A stretch of DNA of 6,757 bases from Bacteroidota bacterium (lineage in GTDB: Bacteria > Bacteroidota > Bacteroidia > M30B66), in the NCBI GenBank assembly GCA_947497195.1, contig CANMGM010000126.1, positions 1 to 6,757 of the forward strand, given 5' to 3'. Below the pieces are notes generated by a model that made no database searches, was not told the DNA's origin, and worked only from the letters and a program-made list of their open reading frames with translations. The position numbers were made by a program, and so were the translations under genes. Shown here piece after piece: positions 1 through 4,758 of this stretch; position 1 is the stretch's first letter, and each line of letters opens with the position of its first letter.

Positions 1-278
1 AATGTTTGCTCCATGTTTCGAATCCACTGCAGCGATTTATCAATCGAACAACCCGAAGCGGCCATCAATACAGAATTTACTTTCACGATTACAAACAAGC
101 CATCGAGCAGCAGAACTGCGGCATCTAGTGGTTTGCCGTGTGTGGCCCAACTGGCACAAAACTCCCGACCCGAAGCCAGAAGTTCGCGTTGTTCGACCTC
201 ATTCAACCGACGTGAAGCCTGGTAAATCCAAACGGTATCGGAATCGTTAACTACTTGTAGTTTGGAGAGCATATCCAT
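1..278 (-). CDS. Partial small protein of the Bacteroidota family usually labelled 'ABC transporter ATPase' (function unknown); 3' end outside window
   Basis: Translating the minus strand from the ATG at 278 gives 92 uninterrupted residues up to the window edge. The segment SDTVWIYQASRRLNEVEQ (residues 13-30), the SWATHGKPL block (43-51), the LLLDGLFVIVKV strand and the signature SGCSIDKS (75-82) match what I remember of a family of about 150-160 residues in Bacteroidota that databases call 'ABC transporter ATPase'. No Walker A or ABC signature is visible in the part seen, so that name looks unsupported. It has two cysteines, C41 and C77, the second inside the signature. It follows the CCG Fe-S gene by 9 bases and is probably its co-transcribed partner. 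An in-frame GTG at 287, touching the stop of the previous gene, and an ATG at 272 are alternative starts; ATG 278 is chosen as the first ATG. The frame is certain from the family match; the function is not known to me. Confidence 0.82.
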   Translation of the reverse strand, partial: MDMLSKLQVVNDSDTVWIYQASRRLNEVEQRELLASGREFCASWATHGKPLDAAVLLLDGLFVIVKVNSVLMAASGCSIDKSLQWIRNMEQT

Positions 279-287
279 CGCATCCAC

Positions 288-1073
288 TTATAAATCGGCC
301 GCCTGTGCAATCATTTCGGCGATGTCGAGCACTGTAACAGAATCTTCTTTCTCGGCATGCTTTACACCATCGGTCATCATCGTATTGCAGAACGGACAGC
401 CCACTGCGATAAAATCGGGTTTCAATTCCAGCGCTTCTTCCGAACGTTCGGTGTTCACTTCCTTGTTGCCCGCTTCGGCTTCCTTGAACATCTGCGCACC
501 ACCTGCACCACAACATAATCCTTTTGCCTTGCAGCGTTTCATCTCAACCAGTTCGGCATCAAGCTTCGAAAGCACTTCACGCGGAGCTTCATATACACCA
601 TTGGATCGGCCCAAATAACATGGATCGTGGAAGGTAATTTTTCGTCCTTTAAACTGTCCGCCTTCGACCTGTAGTCTTCCTTCTTTCAACAACTGCTCGA
701 TGAGCTGCGAATGATGGATAACCTCATAATTGCCGCCCAAGGCAGGATATTCGTTCTTAAGCGTGTTGAAGCAATGCGGGCAAGCCGTTACGATTTTCTT
801 CACCTCGTAGCCGTTCAACACCATGATGTTTTGCATGGCCTGCATCTGAAAGAGGAATTCGTTTCCTGCGCGCTTGGCCGGATCGCCCGTGCAAGATTCT
901 TCTTGACCTAGAATCGCAAATTTTACCTCTGCTGCCTGCAAAATCTTCGCAACAGCCTTGGTTACTTTCTTGGCGCGATCGTCGAAACTGCCAGCGCATC
1001 CAACCCAGAAAAGGATTTCGGGTGTGTCGCCAGCGGCAAGGTATTCGGCAAAGGTTTTAACGTTTAATTCCAT
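288..1073 (-). CDS. CCG-domain (Fe-S)-binding oxidoreductase subunit, HdrB/GlpC-like
   Basis: A 261-residue soluble protein with two cysteine-rich CCG modules. Module 1 is C26 (WVGCAGS), C61 (EESCTGDP) and C98-x2-C101 (ACPHC). Module 2 is C152 (HDPCYLGR), C187-C188 (LCCGAGG) and C226-x2-C229 (GCPFC). In heterodisulfide reductase HdrB such modules hold the catalytic non-cubane iron-sulfur clusters; in GlpC, LutA and the C-terminal part of ETF:menaquinone oxidoreductases they belong to redox subunits. In module 1 the usual CC pair is S60-C61; the C-T-G-D-P form, followed by RAGNE, resembles the ETF:quinone oxidoreductase-like branch as I recall it. There is no signal peptide or membrane segment, so it should sit on the cytoplasmic face, docked to the membrane protein encoded 20 bases upstream. 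Start is ATG without a visible Shine-Dalgarno, normal for Bacteroidota. Its electron donor is inferred, not shown: ETF is the best guess. Confidence 0.92.
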   Translation of the reverse strand: MELNVKTFAEYLAAGDTPEILFWVGCAGSFDDRAKKVTKAVAKILQAAEVKFAILGQEESCTGDPAKRAGNEFLFQMQAMQNIMVLNGYEVKKIVTACPHCFNTLKNEYPALGGNYEVIHHSQLIEQLLKEGRLQVEGGQFKGRKITFHDPCYLGRSNGVYEAPREVLSKLDAELVEMKRCKAKGLCCGAGGAQMFKEAEAGNKEVNTERSEEALELKPDFIAVGCPFCNTMMTDGVKHAEKEDSVTVLDIAEMIAQAADL

Positions 1074-1093
1074 ACTTCGAATTGGTTGAATTA

Positions 1094-2422
1094 TCAGGCT
1101 TCATCTCTCCAGTTCCCGCGGTCGTTCGGCGAAAACTGCCAAGGCGCCCCGTTGTTTTCCATATTGCTGAACATAGTTCCCAGCGAAGCCGGCGGTGCAC
1201 TTTCTTCCATAACCAGTTGCTGACGAAGCTGCATGATGATGTTTACCGGATCAATATTCACCGGACAAGCCTCAGCGCAAGCATTGCAGGTAGTACAAGC
1301 CCAAAGTTCTTCGGGGGTGATGTACGAATGCAGAAGCGATTTTCCATCGTCGGAAAAGGTGCCTTTGTTAGCGTCCATGTTTTTTCCCACCTCTTCCAAA
1401 CGGTCGCGCGTTTTCATCATAATGCTACGCGGACTCAGCAATTTACCCGTAATATTAGCCGGACATTCAGATGTGCAACGGCCGCATTCGGTGCATGAAT
1501 ATGCATCCATCAGGTTTTTCCAGGTCAAATCCTGCACGTCTTTCGCACCAAACTTAACAGGACCTGAAACTTCTTCGGGTTGTGCGGAAGGATCGAGCAT
1601 AAGTTTTACCTCGCGTGTAACAGCTTCCATGTTGTCGAGCTGACCCTTCGGTTCGAGTTTCGAATACCACACGTTGGGAAATGCCATCACGATGTGCATG
1701 TGCTTCGAATACGGCAAGTAATTGAGGAAGGCCAAAATGCCAACGATGTGGAACCACCACATAAAGCGTTCGAACAAAATCAGCGAATCGGTAGACCAGT
1801 TCTGGAAAAGTGGAACCAACACCTGCGAAACCGGAAACGATCCAAACACCTCGTAATGCTCAGCACCACGTCCCTGCAAGATGAGATCGGCTGCGTTCAT
1901 GCTCAGAAATGCCGACATCAAAAGCACCTCAACCAATAAGATAATGTTGGCATCGTTGCGCGGGAAGCCGTTCAGGTCGGGCTGACGAAAACGCTTGATG
2001 TGCATGATGTTTCGTCGGATGAAAAAGGCTACGACACCAACCAGCACAAGCAGGGCTAAAATTTCGAACGATGCAATCAGGAAATTGTAGAAGTCTCCGA
2101 GAAATGGCGCAAACAGACGATGCGTTCCAAACAAACCATCGAGAATAATCTCTACAACTTCGATGTTGATGATTACAAATCCAACATATACGAAAAGGTG
2201 CAGCAATCCCGGAATTGGACGAACCATCATTTTCGTTTGACCCATTGCAACACGCGCCATCAAATTCCAACGGCGACCGGGCTGATCGGTACGGTTAAGG
2301 TCTCTTCCGAGTTTAATGTTGCGACTAATCTTCCGCACATTCATCGCAAACAAAGCAATACCCGCTGCGAGAATGATGAAAAATGTAAGTTGTGGTAGTA
2401 TCGTTAACAGCATAGAATGCAC
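1094..2422 (-). CDS. Membrane heme b / 2x[4Fe-4S] (Fe-S)-binding protein, HdrDE/ETF:menaquinone-oxidoreductase-like
   Basis: A 442-residue protein in two parts. Residues 1 to about 255 form a NarI-gamma-like membrane domain with about five hydrophobic helices (near 8-27, 72-96, 112-135, 158-182 and 218-248). Histidines are placed as in the heme-binding family: H75 in LLHLFVYVGF, then H225, H241 and H243 in the WFHIVG...YSKHMH stretch. Residues 300-400 carry two [4Fe-4S] ferredoxin motifs, C310/C313/C316/C320 (CTECGRCTSECP) and C376/C379/C382/C386 (CTTCNACAEACP). There is no CCG domain; it is supplied by the next gene, so the two together resemble a split form of the single-chain membrane oxidoreductases that reduce menaquinone. 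The assigned start is GTG at 2422, with GAGG five bases before it; ATG at 2413 (residue 4) is equally plausible and would suit the promoter motif just upstream. The electron donor (for example ETF) is inference. Confidence 0.9.
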   Translation of the reverse strand: MHSMLLTILPQLTFFIILAAGIALFAMNVRKISRNIKLGRDLNRTDQPGRRWNLMARVAMGQTKMMVRPIPGLLHLFVYVGFVIINIEVVEIILDGLFGTHRLFAPFLGDFYNFLIASFEILALLVLVGVVAFFIRRNIMHIKRFRQPDLNGFPRNDANIILLVEVLLMSAFLSMNAADLILQGRGAEHYEVFGSFPVSQVLVPLFQNWSTDSLILFERFMWWFHIVGILAFLNYLPYSKHMHIVMAFPNVWYSKLEPKGQLDNMEAVTREVKLMLDPSAQPEEVSGPVKFGAKDVQDLTWKNLMDAYSCTECGRCTSECPANITGKLLSPRSIMMKTRDRLEEVGKNMDANKGTFSDDGKSLLHSYITPEELWACTTCNACAEACPVNIDPVNIIMQLRQQLVMEESAPPASLGTMFSNMENNGAPWQFSPNDRGNWRDEA

Positions 2423-2438
2423 ATTTACCTCGTTAGAA

Positions 2439-2471
2439 CAAATTTACACGGCATTTGGATTAACATCGAAA
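2439..2471 (-). promoter_or_regulatory. Putative Bacteroidota-type promoter for the redox genes
   Basis: The minus strand reads TAAATTTG at 2446-2439, an exact match to the Bacteroidota -7 element TAnnTTTG. Twenty bases upstream is TTTCG (2471-2467), one base off a -33 TTTG/TTG box. Transcription would begin near 2432, leaving only about 10 bases before GTG 2422 and about 19 before ATG 2413. It lies in the 52-base gap after the MCE gene and would let the Fe-S genes be expressed apart from the amidase and MCE genes. Motif match only. Confidence 0.45.
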
Positions 2472-2484
2472 AAATTATTTTTTC
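2468..2484. repeat. Perfect A/T-rich inverted repeat over the stop codon of the MCE gene
   Basis: GAAAAAA (2468-2474) and TTTTTTC (2478-2484) are perfect inverted arms around a 3-base centre that is the MCE gene's stop codon. The hairpin has one G-C pair and is not followed by a clear extra U tract on the minus strand, so it would be a weak terminator at most. It could instead be an A/T-rich upstream element of the promoter beside it, or simply a by-product of the lysine codons at the end of the gene. Confidence 0.35.
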
Positions 2485-3461
2485 TCAGACTTATCCTTCT
2501 TTCCAAAAACAGAAACCTGAACGTAGCGTTTTGGATTGAGACGCAGGTCTTCGAGCAACAAATTGAGGTTGCGTGTGCTCGATTCGAGGTTGTTGTACAA
2601 GGAATCGTTCTTCACCAGCTGCCCTACCGATCCTTCACCGCGTTCAATTCCACCCAGCACTTTATTCAGTTGCCCGATAGACTGTTGCAAGGTCGTCATC
2701 GTTTCCTTCACATTGCTTTTTGCCACATCATCGGTAATGCGGTCGAGGTTCGAAAAGATATTGCTAAGCTTTTGGTTGTTGCTATTTAAATTGTCGGAAA
2801 TGGATTTTACGTTCGAAAGGATATTTCCGAGTTTAATTCGTTCGCTGCTGATCAATAAATCGGCTTCGGTAACAGCGTGCTCGAGGCGGCGCATGGAACC
2901 GTTCATGCTTTCGAAGGTGCTTACCAATCCGGTTTGCGTGTTGCGGTTAAAAACATTGTTAAACCCACGAATTACCGTATCGATAGAGCCGGCGAGGCTT
3001 TCGACCTGCTTTTTGATGGGCATGATGGCATTCTTGATTTCGTCGCTGATGCCTATATCGCGAACGGCAATGAGTGTATCGCCCGATTCGGCCAGGTTGC
3101 GGGCGTTGCCCAAGGTAAGGTTCAGCGTGCGCGTACCCAATAAATCGCTGATAATGTGCGCCTCGCTGTTTTTCGGAATCTGCACGTGGCGATCGTTTAC
3201 CAAAATTTTAACAACAACATTGTAGGAATTGGGGGCGAAATAAATCTGATCAACGATTCCAATCTGGAATCCATTCAACTGAACGGCTGCAGAAGGTAGC
3301 AGCTGATCCACATTATCGAACACGGCATAATACGTTCTGGAGCGCGAGAATATGTTTTTTCCTTTCAGGTAATTGAACCCGAAATAGAAAATCAGTAAAC
3401 CGATGGTTACGACAATTCCTACTTTTATTTCGCGCGATATTTTGGGTTTAGCGTTTTCCAA
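2475..3461 (-). CDS. MCE/MlaD family protein, membrane-anchored lipid-transfer component
   Basis: A 328-residue protein: short cytoplasmic N-terminus, one membrane helix (about residues 12-31), a single MCE domain (about 40-120, containing YYAVFDNVDQLLPSAAV, the QLNGFQIG turn and the SDLLGTRTLNLTLGN end), then a long, mainly helical tail (about 135-310) rich in N, S, L and charged residues. It ends with LEDLRLNPKRYVQVSVFGKK, a C-terminus typical of Bacteroidota members. MCE proteins form hexameric rings that move phospholipids between inner and outer membranes with an MlaE/MlaF ABC transporter; no such partner is encoded here. The only workable start is TTG at 3461: the next in-frame codons upstream are ACC and the TAA that ends the amidase, and no ATG precedes the membrane helix. 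It is therefore in the same frame as the amidase, one sense codon away, and very likely translationally coupled to it. Confidence 0.9.
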   Translation of the reverse strand: MENAKPKISREIKVGIVVTIGLLIFYFGFNYLKGKNIFSRSRTYYAVFDNVDQLLPSAAVQLNGFQIGIVDQIYFAPNSYNVVVKILVNDRHVQIPKNSEAHIISDLLGTRTLNLTLGNARNLAESGDTLIAVRDIGISDEIKNAIMPIKKQVESLAGSIDTVIRGFNNVFNRNTQTGLVSTFESMNGSMRRLEHAVTEADLLISSERIKLGNILSNVKSISDNLNSNNQKLSNIFSNLDRITDDVAKSNVKETMTTLQQSIGQLNKVLGGIERGEGSVGQLVKNDSLYNNLESSTRNLNLLLEDLRLNPKRYVQVSVFGKKDKSEKK

Positions 3462-3464
3462 GGT

Positions 3465-4658
3465 TTAGTTTTTCACGAGTTGGCGGGCTTCGCTGAGTGT
3501 AATGCGTCTGTTGTTGTTAAAGGCAACCACAAAAGCATCGGCGAAACCATCTTTCTTTAATTCCGACTGCAATTTAATGGCATCTTCGGGTTTATCAAAT
3601 CTTCCGGCGGTATATTTCCAGGTATTGTCTGTTTCGTACTCCCAGATATCGTCGCGTCCTTTAAATACAGTAGATTTAAGCGGTGTGCGTTGGGACGACT
3701 GGTACACCTGTACACGGAATACAACACCGCTTTCGTCATATTTGGATTTATCGTCGCTTGAAGCTTTTTCGTCCCTCAGCTTTGGTTCTTCTATTTTCTG
3801 TACTTCTTCGTCCTCCCGATTTTGAAGAGGATCCAACTTGCGCGTGTCGGGTTTGTCATCGACCCAGGCCTTGTATTGCTGAAATGCCCGCAATATTGAA
3901 AATGCCATTTGGTTCTGACCCGCGTCTGATTTCAGATAACGTTCTTCATCTTCGTTGGTTAGAAATCCGGTTTCGATGAGCACCGAAGGCATCGTTGTGC
4001 GGTACAACACTAGGAAACCTGCCTGCTTCACGCCACGGTTGTGGCGCTTTGCATTGTGCTTGAACTCATGCTGCAATTTTTCGGCGAAGTACAAACTCTG
4101 ATAAAGATAGGCGTTCTGATAGAGCGAAAACACGATATGTGCTTCGGGTGAGTTTGGATCGAAGCCATCGTAGCGGTTTTCGTAGTTATCTTCCTGAAGG
4201 ATTACCGCATTCTCGCGGCGGGCCACACTGAGGTTGTCGTCGGTTTTGTGCAATCCCATCACAAAGGTTTCTGCACCGTATGCCGATTTTGGTCCGCTGT
4301 TACAGTGAATACAGATAAACAGATCGGCCTGATTCTCATTCGCAATCTGCGCCCTTCGGTAGAGTTCTACAAACACATCGGTTTTACGGGTAAAAATCAC
4401 CTTCACATCCGGAAAATGTTCTTCGATGAGCTTTCCAAGTTTTAGCGAAACTGCCAAGGCCACGTGCTTTTCGTAAGCCGATGAGCCATGGCATCCGCTG
4501 TCGTGTCCGCCATGGCCGGGATCAATCACAATGGTGCGGATTTTTTTCTCTTTCCGCAACTGCGATGCAAAAGCATTCCACGGCTGAAATACCAAGGCCG
4601 CTGCACATAGCAATGCACATGTAAATGCGAGGATATAAACTGCTCTTCCCTTTCTCAT
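3465..4658 (-). CDS. N-acetylmuramoyl-L-alanine amidase (Amidase_3) with C-terminal SPOR domain
   Basis: A 397-residue periplasmic peptidoglycan hydrolase that cuts the bond between MurNAc and L-alanine of the stem peptide. A basic start (MRKGR) and hydrophobic segment 7-24 form a signal peptide, with probable cleavage after NAFA (residue 31). The Amidase_3 domain spans about 40-270: zinc ligands H49 (IDPGHGG), E63 (YEK) and H118 (ICIHCNS), and catalytic E229 (LIETGFLTN), are all present, so it should be active. Between H118 and E229 lies a long segment (about 137-190) that may hold a regulatory helix as in the AmiA/B/C group. A charged linker (about 272-311) leads to a SPOR-like domain (about 312-390), which would bind denuded glycan and target it to the septum. 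Start is ATG at 4658. It is first in the leftward operon and divergent from lptD. Confidence 0.94.
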   Translation of the reverse strand: MRKGRAVYILAFTCALLCAAALVFQPWNAFASQLRKEKKIRTIVIDPGHGGHDSGCHGSSAYEKHVALAVSLKLGKLIEEHFPDVKVIFTRKTDVFVELYRRAQIANENQADLFICIHCNSGPKSAYGAETFVMGLHKTDDNLSVARRENAVILQEDNYENRYDGFDPNSPEAHIVFSLYQNAYLYQSLYFAEKLQHEFKHNAKRHNRGVKQAGFLVLYRTTMPSVLIETGFLTNEDEERYLKSDAGQNQMAFSILRAFQQYKAWVDDKPDTRKLDPLQNREDEEVQKIEEPKLRDEKASSDDKSKYDESGVVFRVQVYQSSQRTPLKSTVFKGRDDIWEYETDNTWKYTAGRFDKPEDAIKLQSELKKDGFADAFVVAFNNNRRITLSEARQLVKN

Positions 4659-4673
4659 ATTGGCGAATAAGTG

Positions 4674-4703
4674 TTTAGCAATGCATTAGAAACGCTACAT
4701 TTG
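4674..4703 (+). promoter_or_regulatory. Putative Bacteroidota-type promoter for lptD
   Basis: TACATTTG at 4696-4703 matches the -7 consensus TAnnTTTG exactly. A weak -33 candidate, TTTAG, lies at 4674-4678 (17-base spacer, somewhat short). Transcription would start near 4710 and give a leader of about 50 bases before GTG 4759. Motif match only; the motif sits inside the predicted leader of the divergent amidase transcript. Confidence 0.45.
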
Positions 4704-4722
4704 CCGCAATAATTATTCGGTA

Positions 4723-4730
4723 CAAAACTA
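4723..4730 (-). promoter_or_regulatory. Putative -7 promoter element for the amidase operon
   Basis: The minus strand reads TAGTTTTG at 4730-4723, an exact TAnnTTTG match. I see no good -33 box 19-21 bases upstream. If used, transcription would start near 4716 and the leader to ATG 4658 would be about 58 bases. It is the only exact -7 match on this strand in the 100-base intergenic region. Confidence 0.4.
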
Positions 4731-4758
4731 ATCAGCACCTACCTTGCGTTTCGGTAAC

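Noticed and set aside
1..278. Annotating the left-edge gene as an ABC transporter ATPase
   Set aside because: No nucleotide-binding motif is visible in the first 92 residues, and the family is too short for an ABC ATPase domain.
2..618. Plus-strand open frames at the left edge (2-250 and 262-618) and a second minus-strand frame at 247-516
   Set aside because: They lie opposite to, or out of frame with, the 'ABC transporter ATPase'-family gene and the CCG gene, both of which have clear motif support.
2468..2484. The A/T inverted repeat as a full intrinsic terminator
   Set aside because: The stem has a single G-C pair and no separate U tract after it, so it is reported only as a repeat.
2536..3225. 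229-codon open frame on the plus strand inside the MCE gene
   Set aside because: Antisense to the MCE protein; serine/arginine-rich low-complexity translation typical of a shadow frame.
3465..4658. The amidase as a lipoprotein (C14 and C18 in the signal region)
   Set aside because: The residues before each cysteine do not make a good lipobox, and NAFA at 28-31 is a better signal peptidase I site.
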